This document shows, piece by piece, positions 24,078 through 32,082 of a DNA stretch of 32,082 bases. The stretch is taken from positions 1 through 32,082 of the forward strand of contig WBUR01000039.1 in NCBI GenBank assembly GCA_008933615.1, read 5' to 3'. How positions within the stretch are numbered: the stretch's first letter is position 1; each line of letters starts with the position of its first letter. The notes below the pieces were generated by a model. That model saw only the letters and a list, made by a program, of their open reading frames with translations, ran no database searches and was not told where the DNA came from. Source of the stretch: a bacterium. Lineage in GTDB: Bacteria; CLD3; SB21. A program made the translations under genes and the position numbers.

Positions 24078-26180
24078 ATGAATACACGGTCTAAAATTTT
24101 AATCTGTGACCCGTCTCCAAAATCTGAGATGATGCTTTTGACGATCCTGGAATCTAACGATTACGAAGTAGAAAAAGCAATGGATGGGCACGAGGTATTG
24201 GATAAGGCCAAATCGCTGAATTACGATCTGGTGCTGGTGGCCTCCGATATGTCGGGCATAGATGGTTTTCAGGTCTGCCGATTGCTCAAGGAAAGCGAAA
24301 AGACACGGCATATTCCCGCCATGTTGTTGTCGGAACTGCCCGACCAGGCTGCGCGTATTAACGCGATCGAAGCGGGTGCGGATGAGTATATCCCAAAACC
24401 GTTTAACAGAGTTGAACTACTCACGCGTGTCGTGACCTTATTAAGGATCAAACACCTCCATGACCGTCTGGAAAGATTGATCGAAGAAAAAGAAGCCGAA
24501 AAGAAGAAACTTGCTGAGAAAAACCATGAATTAAAGATTTTGTCCGAGATTGCCCGCATCGTCATTTCAATAAAAGACCAACGCAAGGTTTTGACGGAAA
24601 TCTTGAATAATATTCGCGATGCGTTTAAAGTTTACGGTTGTTGTCTCGTGATTCATAAAGACGGGGAATGGATATTGGACACGTGTTCAAGTAATATGAA
24701 TCAGGAACAGTTTATCCAGACGATTTTACCCGCAAGGCCGGTTTACGACTTTGTATCGCACAGTGAAAAATCAATTATTATCAACAGCACCAAAGAAGAT
24801 GATCGTTTTCCGGATGCATGTTCCGTGTTGAATCAGATGAACGTTTTCACCATGCTTTGTTCGCCCGTCTTCATCCGCGGCCGTCTGATCGGCGTTCTGC
24901 AGGTATACAACAAAACAGATAAGTCCGAATTTACGTCCAACGATCTGGCGGTTCTAATGACTTTGTGCGGACAGGTAGCCCTTGCGATTGAAAATTTACA
25001 GCTTTTTAACAAACTTTCGGACTTTAACAAAAATTTACAGGAACAGATAGCGGCGGCTACGCATGCATTGGTTGATCTCAAGAATTTTAACGAAAGCATA
25101 CTTCAGAATATTAGTTCCGGTCTTATTACCACCGACATTTCAGGTAAGATTCTATTTGCAAATCACGCCTGTACAACTATACTTGAATATTCCGAATCCG
25201 ATCTGCTGGATCGCCACATGAATGATATTTTTGGCAATGAATCCGCCGCTGCCATGATGAAGCCCGTTATCGATCAGGATAATATGCCGGTGAGCGCAGA
25301 GTCGCGCGTTATGACAAAGAATAAACGCGATATCTATTTAGGATTTACTACCACAGTCCGGTATGACGCCGATCACCGCATGCTGGGTTATATCGTCAGT
25401 CTTCGGGATATTACTCAGATCCGGGAGATGCGTCAGACGATCATGCGGATGGACCGCCTGGCGTCGTCTGGAGTTTTGACGAGCGCGATTGCGCATGAGA
25501 TCAGGAATCCGCTTGCAGGAATTAAGACCATGGCGCAAGCTCTAGAAAAAGAAATGAAAGCGGATGATCATCGTATGGAGTACGTCCAGCGCATCATAAA
25601 GCAAATTAACCGGCTTAATGAACTTTTGAAGGCTTTCTTTACTTATGCGCGCCCCGTTCGTCCTGAGAAAAAACAATGCGATTTTAGATTGATCGTCAAG
25701 GAAATTAAAGAATTAATAAAGGGCCGGTGTGAAACCGAAAAGATCAGTATCGTGGAACTGTACGATCCGTTTCTTCCAAACGTATTTATAGATGAAAATC
25801 AAATACAGCAGGTTATGATCAATTTGATGGTCAATGCCTTGGATGCTATGGGGAAAGGCGGTAAACTTACCATAGAAGCATTACTGACGCGGCGCAGTTT
25901 ACCTCCGAAATTTCATGACGAGCGAGACGTGATCGAAATTCGCGTATCCGATACCGGAAAAGGCGTTCCGCGCGAACAATTAAAATCGATATTTGACGCT
26001 TTTTATACGACCAAACCCAACGGGATTGGCTTAGGCTTGTCCATCGTCTACCGGATTGTGGAAGAGCACGGTGGCGAGATTCTGGTTGAAAGCGTTGAAA
26101 AAAAGGGAACGACTTTCACGGTACTACTGCCGTTGCATGAAACGGTGGAATCCGTATCCGTAGTCGATTCAGTCATGTAA
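24078..26180 (+). CDS. Histidine kinase with degenerate receiver, GAF and PAS domains
   Basis: 700 residues, soluble. Residues 5-122 fold as a receiver, but the phospho-acceptor position is A55 (LVLVASDMSGIDG, where an active domain has LLD) and the second acidic residue of the pair is P12. S85 and K107 are kept. A coiled coil follows at about 128-152, a GAF domain at about 155-310 (SPVFIRGRLIGVLQVYNK), a PAS domain at about 335-460 (ISSGLITTDISGKILFANHA) and HisKA with H473 in IAHEIRNPLAGIKTM. The ATPase has VMINLMVNALDAMG, VSDTGKGVP (from about 623) and GIGLGLSIVYRIVEEHGG. The kinase core looks fully active, while the receiver seems to serve as a binding domain. The response-regulator gene follows after 23 bases. 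An AAAGGAAA ribosome site precedes the ATG. Confidence 0.92.
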   Translation: MNTRSKILICDPSPKSEMMLLTILESNDYEVEKAMDGHEVLDKAKSLNYDLVLVASDMSGIDGFQVCRLLKESEKTRHIPAMLLSELPDQAARINAIEAGADEYIPKPFNRVELLTRVVTLLRIKHLHDRLERLIEEKEAEKKKLAEKNHELKILSEIARIVISIKDQRKVLTEILNNIRDAFKVYGCCLVIHKDGEWILDTCSSNMNQEQFIQTILPARPVYDFVSHSEKSIIINSTKEDDRFPDACSVLNQMNVFTMLCSPVFIRGRLIGVLQVYNKTDKSEFTSNDLAVLMTLCGQVALAIENLQLFNKLSDFNKNLQEQIAAATHALVDLKNFNESILQNISSGLITTDISGKILFANHACTTILEYSESDLLDRHMNDIFGNESAAAMMKPVIDQDNMPVSAESRVMTKNKRDIYLGFTTTVRYDADHRMLGYIVSLRDITQIREMRQTIMRMDRLASSGVLTSAIAHEIRNPLAGIKTMAQALEKEMKADDHRMEYVQRIIKQINRLNELLKAFFTYARPVRPEKKQCDFRLIVKEIKELIKGRCETEKISIVELYDPFLPNVFIDENQIQQVMINLMVNALDAMGKGGKLTIEALLTRRSLPPKFHDERDVIEIRVSDTGKGVPREQLKSIFDAFYTTKPNGIGLGLSIVYRIVEEHGGEILVESVEKKGTTFTVLLPLHETVESVSVVDSVM

Positions 26181-26203
26181 TAAAAAAATTATTAAGGATG
26201 TAT

Positions 26204-27295
26204 ATGCGGAAAAAAGTTTTAGTAGTTGATGACGAAGAAGATCTCACATGGAGCATCTCAAAACACCTTATCAAAGATAAAGATGTGTATGAAGTTATTT
26301 GTGTGAATAACGGGCAGGAAGCATTAAATCTTCTTTCTCAGGTACCGGTGGATCTTGTTGTTAGCGATATTAAAATGCCGGGCATTTCCGGATTGGATCT
26401 GCTGGTCAAGATCAAGGAGACGTATCAATCGACCAAAGTTATTATCATGACGGCTTTCGGTTCTGCGGATGTTCAAAAGGAAGCAACCTCAAGAGGCTCG
26501 CTGTATTACATAGAAAAGCCGTTTGAGATTGAGGATCTTCGGAGTTTAATTCACAGCGCCCTGATCGAGAAAAAAGGATTCGATGGAAAGGTCACTGATT
26601 TTCAACTTTCGGACCTTATACAAATGAATGTATTGGGCCGCATGGTTATGGCTTTAGTTGTAACTAAAGACGATGAAAAGGGATTGATCTATTTTAATGA
26701 AGGTAATGTGGTTCATGCCGAGTGCGGCAATATACTGGGTGACGATGCATTTCATAAAATCGTTTCATGGGAAACCGGTAAATTTGAATTTCGAAAGGAC
26801 GAACGGCCTGAAAAAGAAACGATAACGCAAGGCTGGCAGAGCCTGCTCCTCGAGGCCATGCGCCGTAAAGATGAAGTGACACCGGAAACGAAATCAAAAA
26901 TAAAAGAAATCACTCGTCAGGAACAGTTAGATAAGATCAAGGCATCGTTGAACGATTTTATTAAAGTCAAAGGAGTAGACCTGGTTGCGATAGTGGATAA
27001 CGCCGGATTTGCGCGCGCTTCATTTTTTAACGAAAAAAAAGAACCGGTACTTGATATTACGACGTTGGTCAATTTTATACCTGCCGGAGTCGAATATATT
27101 CAGAAAGTGAATAATGAGATTAAAGGAGATGGACTGAAATTATTTACATTTGAATTTAACGAGCGAACCTTAGTCTTGGCGCAAATTCCGAATCGCCTGG
27201 AATGGCTCTTGATGGTGTGTGAAAACGAGGTGAATTTAGGCGGATTGCGTTTTGCGATAAAAAAGCAGATCCCGACGCTCAGTGAGGTACTATAA
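26204..27295 (+). CDS. Response regulator: receiver + PATAN (DUF4388) + Roadblock/LC7-like domain
   Basis: 363 residues from ATG 26204, six bases after AAGG; the upstream ATG at 26198 touches the AAGG and is less likely. The receiver (1-118) is complete: D9/D10, D55 in VVSDIKMPGISG, T83 and K105. Residues about 123-215 match the DUF4388/PATAN pattern (FDGKVTDFQLSDLIQM, GLIYFNEGNVVHAECG, GKFEFRKDE). Residues about 240-360 look like a Roadblock/LC7 domain (GVDLVAIVDNAGFARASF, LEWLLMVCE). No DNA-binding domain is present. PATAN and Roadblock modules are linked to Ras-like GTPases of the MglA/MglB kind, so the output is probably protein-protein contact in polarity, motility or surface control. 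The kinase encoded directly upstream is the likely partner. Confidence 0.85.
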   Translation: MRKKVLVVDDEEDLTWSISKHLIKDKDVYEVICVNNGQEALNLLSQVPVDLVVSDIKMPGISGLDLLVKIKETYQSTKVIIMTAFGSADVQKEATSRGSLYYIEKPFEIEDLRSLIHSALIEKKGFDGKVTDFQLSDLIQMNVLGRMVMALVVTKDDEKGLIYFNEGNVVHAECGNILGDDAFHKIVSWETGKFEFRKDERPEKETITQGWQSLLLEAMRRKDEVTPETKSKIKEITRQEQLDKIKASLNDFIKVKGVDLVAIVDNAGFARASFFNEKKEPVLDITTLVNFIPAGVEYIQKVNNEIKGDGLKLFTFEFNERTLVLAQIPNRLEWLLMVCENEVNLGGLRFAIKKQIPTLSEVL

Positions 27296-28165
27296 ATGAC
27301 AGTGAATCATAATTCTGATCCTACAATTTCGTATGCGGATCTTCACATACATTCTTATTTCTCCGACGGGTTCTTGAGCCCCACACAAGTTGTGGAATAT
27401 GCGTCAAAATCGGGATTGCGGGCGATATCGCTCACAGATCACGATACGGTGGAAGGGCTGGATGAAGCAATTGCCGCCGGCGCGGTGTTCAACGTCGAAG
27501 TCATTACCGGCATTGAATTAAGCGCAACAATTGACGATAGAGATATTCATATTCTGGGGTACTTATTCGACCACCATGACGAAAATTTCAGAAAACAAGT
27601 CGATCTGTATAGGAGGGAACGTGTGAATCGGGCTGAAAAGATTGTTCGGAAACTTAACAAATTCGGCGTTCATGTTGATATGGACCAGGTCATGGCGCGT
27701 GCGGGTAAAGGAGCTGTTGGCCGCCCCCATATTGCTGATGCGGTTGTTCTGGCCGGCTTTGCAAAAGATACCCATTCCGTTTTTCGGGATTTTCTGGGAT
27801 ACGGCGGTTCGGCTTATGAAGATAAATATAAAATCAGTCCCGAAGTTGCGATTCGTCTTATCCGCGAAGCGGGGGGTGTGTCTTTTCTTGCGCATCCTTC
27901 TTTTGGAATGAAACAGAAATACTTGCAACAGTTGATCAGCTCAGGCGTCAGCGGGATCGAGTGTACTCATCCCAAACACACCCCGGAAGCGTCGCTTTAT
28001 TTTCAGAATATAGTTCAACGGCATCACTTGCTGCAATCCGGCGGATCGGACTGCCACGCTCGCGACGGAAATATTTTTATCGGAAAATTTCCAGTTCATT
28101 ACAGCATGATCGAAAAAATGAAATTACAAGCGGCATACAACTCAAATACCTCATCCGCAACGTAA
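27296..28165 (+). CDS. PHP-domain phosphoesterase (RNase AM/TrpH-like)
   Basis: 289 residues; the ATG follows the previous stop codon with no gap. PHP motifs occur in order: ADLHIHSYFSDG (H17, H19), ISLTDHDTVEG, TGIELSATIDDRDIHILGY, GRPHIADAVV, VSFLAHPS and GSDCHARDG. The insertion between the third and fifth motifs is the layout of E. coli YciV (RNase AM/TrpH), which hydrolyses 5' nucleotides from short RNAs and 3',5'-bisphosphate nucleosides. Length agrees with YciV (about 290). All metal ligands are kept, unlike the PHP protein in the glycan operon. It is cytoplasmic and co-transcribed with the response regulator. Confidence 0.87.
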   Translation: MTVNHNSDPTISYADLHIHSYFSDGFLSPTQVVEYASKSGLRAISLTDHDTVEGLDEAIAAGAVFNVEVITGIELSATIDDRDIHILGYLFDHHDENFRKQVDLYRRERVNRAEKIVRKLNKFGVHVDMDQVMARAGKGAVGRPHIADAVVLAGFAKDTHSVFRDFLGYGGSAYEDKYKISPEVAIRLIREAGGVSFLAHPSFGMKQKYLQQLISSGVSGIECTHPKHTPEASLYFQNIVQRHHLLQSGGSDCHARDGNIFIGKFPVHYSMIEKMKLQAAYNSNTSSAT

Positions 28166-28199
28166 CCGCGCGGTTCAATCAAACAAAGCAAACACTTCA

Positions 28200-29312
28200 A
28201 TGATAAATAGTACATCGACTGTAATTCCGAAACGAGCTCCGCTCAACGACCTTTCGCCCGAAGAAGCGCTTTATATAAGTAAGATGTCCATTAGCGATCT
28301 GGAAGCGATTCGTCTCGTCTTGCAGGGAAACTCCGTCATAGATTGGTTTCGTCTGGACTTTAAGACCGATGATGAAATAGAGCTTTTTTTAAAAGTTAAC
28401 GGTTATGATATTCACAATATTCAGGATCAAAAACGCCTCGACAAAATCCGTTTAGAGTCTCTGGCATATCTCGAGGACAGATACCCTCACCGCATTCCGC
28501 CTGAACTCAAAGATCCGGGCATGACCATCCAGCGATTATTGTATTTAGCTTCGCGTTCATTTAAACGCTCTACTCTTCAGATGTATGCCTGCATGTTGCT
28601 TAAGATCATGCACACGGTTAATCATATTGACGGAAGAGAACTGCTTCATCGTTGTGAACTGAGAGGTACTGATATTTTTACTGCAGTGGAAAGAAAAGTC
28701 GAAAATGCCGTCCGCACAATGCAAGATGAAGGTTTTCATATTGTGGATTTTTATGGAAGTCACAAGGATAAATTCAGCATGATATCCAAACTATTGGCAA
28801 AAAAGGAAAACCATGCGGCGGCGATATACGATAAGATTCGGTTCAGGATTATTACTTCAACGGTTGCAGATATATTACCCATGTTATATTTTTTGGGCCG
28901 GACGATCTGCCCATTTAATTATATTATACCCGGGGGTTCACATAATAACCTGGTTTCGTTTGCAGATTTGCTGGAGCATTTTCCTTCATTCCGGCATTAT
29001 GCCGCCTATATGAAAAGGAAAAATAATATTACACGGCAACTGAGTTTCTTTAGAGAAAACGAACATACCAGCTCCGAGTTCCGTGTTATCAATTTCGTCA
29101 GCGATATTCCGATTCGCGTCGATGAGATGCTCTATACTCCTGATTTTATAGACCTGGGTCGCATAATCTATGTAACGGTGGAATTCCAGATCATGGATCA
29201 GATGAATTATCAGGACAACGAAATGGGCGAAGCCAGCCACATGAAATATAAGCAGAGACAAACCGATGCAGTGAATGATCGTCTCGGCATGCGCCACACT
29301 GAGTCGCGATAA
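28200..29312 (+). CDS. RelA/SpoT-fold nucleotidyltransferase-like protein (TIGR04552-like)
   Basis: 370 residues. I recognise the general look of the uncharacterised TIGR04552 family (opening SISDLEAIRLVLQGNSVIDWFRLDF). The middle and C-terminus carry landmarks of the RelA/SpoT synthetase fold: GSHKDKFSMISKLLAKKE (K189, K191), AIYDKIRFRIITSTVAD (D211) and VTVEFQIMD (E328), then NEMGEASHMKYK (E341, G343, H347). The spacing from E328 to H347 is 19 residues, as I recall between the EFQIRT Glu and the AAHW His of RelA proteins. The stretch from D211 to E328 (117 residues) is about twice the usual and lacks a clear GYQSIH motif. It may therefore make a different nucleotide or be inactive. No ribosome site is obvious. 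Its gene begins 34 bases after the PHP gene. Confidence 0.7.
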   Translation: MINSTSTVIPKRAPLNDLSPEEALYISKMSISDLEAIRLVLQGNSVIDWFRLDFKTDDEIELFLKVNGYDIHNIQDQKRLDKIRLESLAYLEDRYPHRIPPELKDPGMTIQRLLYLASRSFKRSTLQMYACMLLKIMHTVNHIDGRELLHRCELRGTDIFTAVERKVENAVRTMQDEGFHIVDFYGSHKDKFSMISKLLAKKENHAAAIYDKIRFRIITSTVADILPMLYFLGRTICPFNYIIPGGSHNNLVSFADLLEHFPSFRHYAAYMKRKNNITRQLSFFRENEHTSSEFRVINFVSDIPIRVDEMLYTPDFIDLGRIIYVTVEFQIMDQMNYQDNEMGEASHMKYKQRQTDAVNDRLGMRHTESR

Positions 29313-29337
29313 TATCACGAGATACGAAAGTCTTTTC

Positions 29338-30048
29338 ATGAAAATATCGATCGTTGTGCCTGTTCTCAATGAAGCAAATGTGATTGGGTCATGTTTAGCC
29401 AAGTTACTTGAATTGGAAGATGATTTTGAAATAATTGTAGCAGACGGAGGGAGCCGCGATGAGACGGTGCACATTGCGAAGCAGATGGCGGCCGGCAGCG
29501 GAAATCGTTTGCAGGTTTGTGAGCATATCAAGCCGGGACGTGCTTTTCAAATGAACGCCGGCGCGGACGCAGCCACAGGCGACGTGTTGCTGTTTTTACA
29601 TGCTGACTGCACACTACACAAGGGATCACTTAAAGCTATTTCTGAGAATTTAAAGGACGAAGCAATCATTGGCGGGGGGTTTTACAAAAAGTATTCGGTG
29701 GAAAATTTTTTTTTGCGTAGCTACCGAATTGCGATGAATGTTATTCGAACAAAATGGATGAAAAGCCTGGTGGGTACGAACGCAATTTTCGTCCGGAAGC
29801 AGACGTTCATTCAGTTAGGAAAATTCCGGGAAGTATCGTTACTTGAAGACGTCATGCTTTCTGATCGTATGAAAAAAGCAGGGCGGCTGCTTTTCCTGAA
29901 GCCTCACGTTGTTTCATCGTCACGAAGATATTACGAGGCGGGTATACTAAGGCGCATATGGATTGCTTACAAGATCATGTATTTGTATCGCATAAAACAT
30001 AAATCGCCGGATGAGTTAAAATCCATATACACGCAAATAACGCGATAA
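29338..30048 (+). CDS. GT2 glycosyltransferase, TIGR04283 type
   Basis: 236 residues from ATG 29338 (MKISIVVPVLNEANVIG). The frame is open from 29275, but that extra part lies inside the previous gene. GT-A motifs are EIIVADGGSRDET, KPGRAFQMNAGADAATGDVLLFLHADC (HADC is the DXD site) and LLEDVMLSDRMKKAGR. There is no transmembrane tail apart from a weak one. This matches the TIGR04283 transferase-2 family of about 225 residues, often encoded next to other small transferases in many phyla; its acceptor is not established. It is part of a four-gene plus-strand run with the HAD and methyltransferase genes. Confidence 0.87.
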   Translation: MKISIVVPVLNEANVIGSCLAKLLELEDDFEIIVADGGSRDETVHIAKQMAAGSGNRLQVCEHIKPGRAFQMNAGADAATGDVLLFLHADCTLHKGSLKAISENLKDEAIIGGGFYKKYSVENFFLRSYRIAMNVIRTKWMKSLVGTNAIFVRKQTFIQLGKFREVSLLEDVMLSDRMKKAGRLLFLKPHVVSSSRRYYEAGILRRIWIAYKIMYLYRIKHKSPDELKSIYTQITR

Positions 30049-30079
30049 TAATTATGAGAAAATCATATTGGATCAACGG

Positions 30080-30751
30080 ATGGATCTAAATAACATTAAC
30101 ACGGTATTATTTGATTTTGACGGCGTACTTATGCAGAGTATCGAAGATCATCATCTTTCGTGGAACGAGGTTTTTCGGACGTATGACAGAGAGATCGGAT
30201 GGGAAGAATTTTCTGTTTTAGAAGGTCAAAGCCTGTTTGCGATTGCTGAACAGTTATGCCGTCTTCATGGAATTGCCGTATCAGAATCGGAGAAAATCGG
30301 GCGTGCGAAGAATGAAATTTATTTGCAGAAGGCAAAATTTAAATTGTATGATGGCGCTATGCCGTTGCTGGATTTCCTGAAAAAGAAGAATCTCAGGCAG
30401 GGTTTGGTGACCGGAGCGCATCGAGATCGGTTTGAGAAATCTGTTGACGACCATTTTCTTTCATATTTTGACGCTATCGTTACCGCCGACGACGTGGCGC
30501 ACACGAAACCCAATCCGGAACCCTTCCTGAAAGCGGCGTCATTCATGAGCGCAGAGATCGATGAGTGTATGGTGGTGGAGAATGCGCCCCTCGGAATCAC
30601 AGCGGCCAAACGTGCGGGTATGTTATGCATTGCATTAACTTCGACATTGCCGGAACAATTCCTGACAGAAGCCGATCTGATCATAAATAATCTGAATGAA
30701 CTTAGTAAGCTTTTTGAAAGCGTAAGTATTGAAAACAACTCAGGCAAATAA
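30080..30751 (+). CDS. HAD-superfamily hydrolase (beta-phosphoglucomutase-like)
   Basis: 223 residues from ATG 30080, with GGA about eight bases upstream; the frame also allows TTG 30068. Motif I is VLFDFDGVL (nucleophile and acid D's) and motif II VTGAHRDR. Motif III has HTKPNPEPFLKA and motif IV VVENAPLGITAAKRAG. The second acid of motif IV is Asn instead of the common Asp, and the Glu is kept. The cap after motif I is the small helical C1 type of subfamily IA. Members dephosphorylate sugar phosphates or isomerise them. No substrate can be assigned. It overlaps the methyltransferase frame by 23 bases. Confidence 0.85.
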   Translation: MDLNNINTVLFDFDGVLMQSIEDHHLSWNEVFRTYDREIGWEEFSVLEGQSLFAIAEQLCRLHGIAVSESEKIGRAKNEIYLQKAKFKLYDGAMPLLDFLKKKNLRQGLVTGAHRDRFEKSVDDHFLSYFDAIVTADDVAHTKPNPEPFLKAASFMSAEIDECMVVENAPLGITAAKRAGMLCIALTSTLPEQFLTEADLIINNLNELSKLFESVSIENNSGK

Positions 30752-31481
30752 CGTTCCTCCATATTCCAAATTAGCCGCTTTTTATGACGGCATGATGGAG
30801 CATGTGGATTACTATCATTGGGCGGAGTACATCGATCAGATATTCAGAAAATCAGGAAAATCTGTAAAGGATGTCTGTGAACTTGCTTGCGGCACCGGAA
30901 CGTTTGGAGTGAGTTTATCAAAATTGGGATATACTATGACTTGTTCTGATATTTCGCCTGATATGATAAGAGTAGCGTCTGCTAAGGCAGAACGAAATGA
31001 CGTTCAGATCTCTTTTTCTGTTCAAAGTATGTTAAAATTTAATTCCAAAAAAAAATTTGATGCGGTATTGTGTTTGTATGACAGCATCAATTACCTAAAA
31101 GAAAAAAATGAGATTATTGCGTTCTTACATAATGCTGAAAAACTAGTTACCGTCGGAGGGTTGCTTATTTTTGATGCATGCACAGAACATAATTCTCTTG
31201 AGCATTTTAATCAACGCTATGAATACGACAAGGCGCATCGGTATAGGCGCAGAAGCTATTATTTGGCCGAACAACGCAGGCAGGTCAATGAAATCACCAT
31301 ACAAATTGACGGGACTTTTTATAAAGAGGAACATTCGCAGAATATTTTTGCTATTTCTGATATTGCTGAGCTGATCAGTAAAACTGCATTTAAATTAACG
31401 CACACGTTCGAAAATCTGACTTTTAACAAAGGAAAAGAGAGTTCGGAACGCGTGCATTTTGTTCTGGAGAAAAGGAAATAA
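30729..31481 (+). CDS. Class I SAM-dependent methyltransferase
   Basis: 250 residues from TTG 30729. The next Met codons (from 30792) would remove YSKLAAFYDGMM, the usual lead-in of this family, so the TTG is preferred although no strong ribosome site is seen. Motif I is VCELACGTGTFGVSLSKLG, followed by CSDISPDMIRVASAK and AVLCLYDSINYL. The C-terminal part carries beta strands (RQVNEITIQIDGTFYKEEHSQ) as in small-molecule methyltransferases of the Methyltransf_25 kind. It overlaps the HAD gene end by 23 bases, so translation is probably coupled. Target unknown. Confidence 0.85.
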   Translation: MKTTQANNVPPYSKLAAFYDGMMEHVDYYHWAEYIDQIFRKSGKSVKDVCELACGTGTFGVSLSKLGYTMTCSDISPDMIRVASAKAERNDVQISFSVQSMLKFNSKKKFDAVLCLYDSINYLKEKNEIIAFLHNAEKLVTVGGLLIFDACTEHNSLEHFNQRYEYDKAHRYRRRSYYLAEQRRQVNEITIQIDGTFYKEEHSQNIFAISDIAELISKTAFKLTHTFENLTFNKGKESSERVHFVLEKRK

Positions 31482-31500
31482 CTTATTCTTATTTAATATA

Positions 31501-32082
31501 TGACAGCATACGAAATAATACTCAAGAAGCGTGATAAACAGGAATTGACCAAAAATGAAATCAAAATGTTGGTCGATGATTTTACAGCCGGAAAAATTCC
31601 TGACTATCAGATGTCGGCGTTTCTCATGGCCGTCTATTTTAACGAGATGAACTTTAGAGAAACGACCGACCTCACGATCGCAATGCGGGACAGCGGAACG
31701 GTGATAGATCTTTCGATGATACCTGGCATAAAGGTTGATAAACACAGCACGGGAGGGGTAGGGGATAAGATTTCTCTTATTTTGGCACCCTTGGCTGCAT
31801 CGCTTGGCGTGATCGTACCGATGATCAGCGGGCGTGGGCTCGGACATACGGGTGGAACTCTCGACAAGCTGGAGTCCATTCCCGGATTCAATATTGGTTT
31901 ATCAATTTCACAATTTCAACAAACGTTAAAAGATATCGGTGTCTGTATGATAGGGAAGACCGCCGAGATAGCGCCTGCAGACAAAAAATTGTATGCATTG
32001 AGAGATGTCACCGGAACGGTCGAATCCATACCATTAATTTCTGCCAGCATTATGAGCAAAAAATTGGCGGAAGGAATTGACG
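31501..32082 (+). CDS. Pyrimidine-nucleoside (thymidine) phosphorylase, partial
   Basis: The first 194 residues are visible and the gene runs off the right edge; family members are about 430-440 residues. The helical N-terminal domain opens YEIILKKRDKQELTKNEIK. The phosphate-binding signature is VDKHSTGGVGDKISLIL, and the family signature SGRGLGHTGGTLDKLESIPGF follows. The last visible part ALRDVTGTVESIPLISASIMSKKLAEG also fits. The enzyme splits thymidine or uridine with phosphate to the base and (deoxy)ribose-1-phosphate in nucleoside salvage. The ATG at 31501 follows the methyltransferase after 19 bases. deoA and pdp cannot be told apart from this fragment. Confidence 0.93.

Noticed and set aside
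28986-29531. A 181-codon open frame on the minus strand
   Set aside because: It lies opposite the ends of the RelA/SpoT-like and GT2 genes, which both show strong family motifs; its translation has no recognisable pattern.
30319-30762. A 147-codon minus-strand frame
   Set aside because: It mirrors the HAD hydrolase gene, whose motifs are complete.
31395-31847. A 150-codon minus-strand frame
   Set aside because: It is antisense to the methyltransferase end and the thymidine phosphorylase start, with no domain-like features.

Overview
The window looks like a chromosomal segment of a Gram-negative-type bacterium with moderate GC, densely packed genes and the standard genetic code. I cannot name the organism. 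Many genes have no visible Shine-Dalgarno sequence (at 17520, 19951, 21479 and 31501) while a few have strong ones. Together with the gene families present, this fits the FCB superphylum (Bacteroidota/Ignavibacteria/Calditrichota/KSB1-like lineages), but that placement is a low-confidence inference.

Left part (1 to about 18.9 kb, all minus strand): a surface polysaccharide (O-antigen/capsule type) locus. Reading in the direction of transcription from 17.5 kb, it encodes a SAM methyltransferase, a GT4 glycosyltransferase, a NeuD-type hexapeptide acyltransferase, a PHP-fold protein, an ATP-grasp ligase, a membrane-anchored GT2, a DegT-type aminotransferase, a WbqC-family protein, a two-domain methyltransferase, a WecE-type sugar aminotransferase, two large GT-C-like membrane proteins, a second GT4 (paralogue of the first), a Wzy/WaaL-type polymerase/ligase, a third GT4 and a final GT2 cut by the window edge. 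Several genes overlap by about 4 nt, as in a translationally coupled operon. A good sigma70-type promoter with an AT-rich upstream tract precedes the 17520 gene. Further right is an AT-rich OafA-type acyltransferase gene. It is bounded by two copies of a 68-bp sequence that is the 3' end of the neighbouring PASTA gene, which reads as a recombination scar.

Middle and right part (19.0 to 32.1 kb): after the minus-strand PASTA-domain gene, a divergent promoter region leads into a plus-strand set. This has a receiver-histidine kinase, a small stand-alone receiver-like protein, ComF, a diacylglycerol/lipid kinase that seems to start at AUU or AUC, a Crp/Fnr regulator followed by a clear terminator, a degenerate-receiver/GAF/PAS histidine kinase, a receiver-PATAN-Roadblock response regulator, a PHP phosphoesterase, a protein carrying hallmarks of the RelA/SpoT nucleotidyltransferase fold, a TIGR04283-type GT2, a HAD hydrolase, a methyltransferase and the start of a pyrimidine-nucleoside phosphorylase.

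The points most worth attention are the RelA/SpoT-like protein at 28.2 kb, the non-AUG start of the lipid kinase, the in-frame gene-end remnant beside the acyltransferase, the kinase whose receiver has lost its phospho-acceptor Asp, and the ATP-grasp/PHP/acyltransferase/aminotransferase tailoring block in the glycan operon. I saw no rRNA, tRNA, CRISPR array, integrase or transposase. No gene-free stretch exceeds 300 bases.
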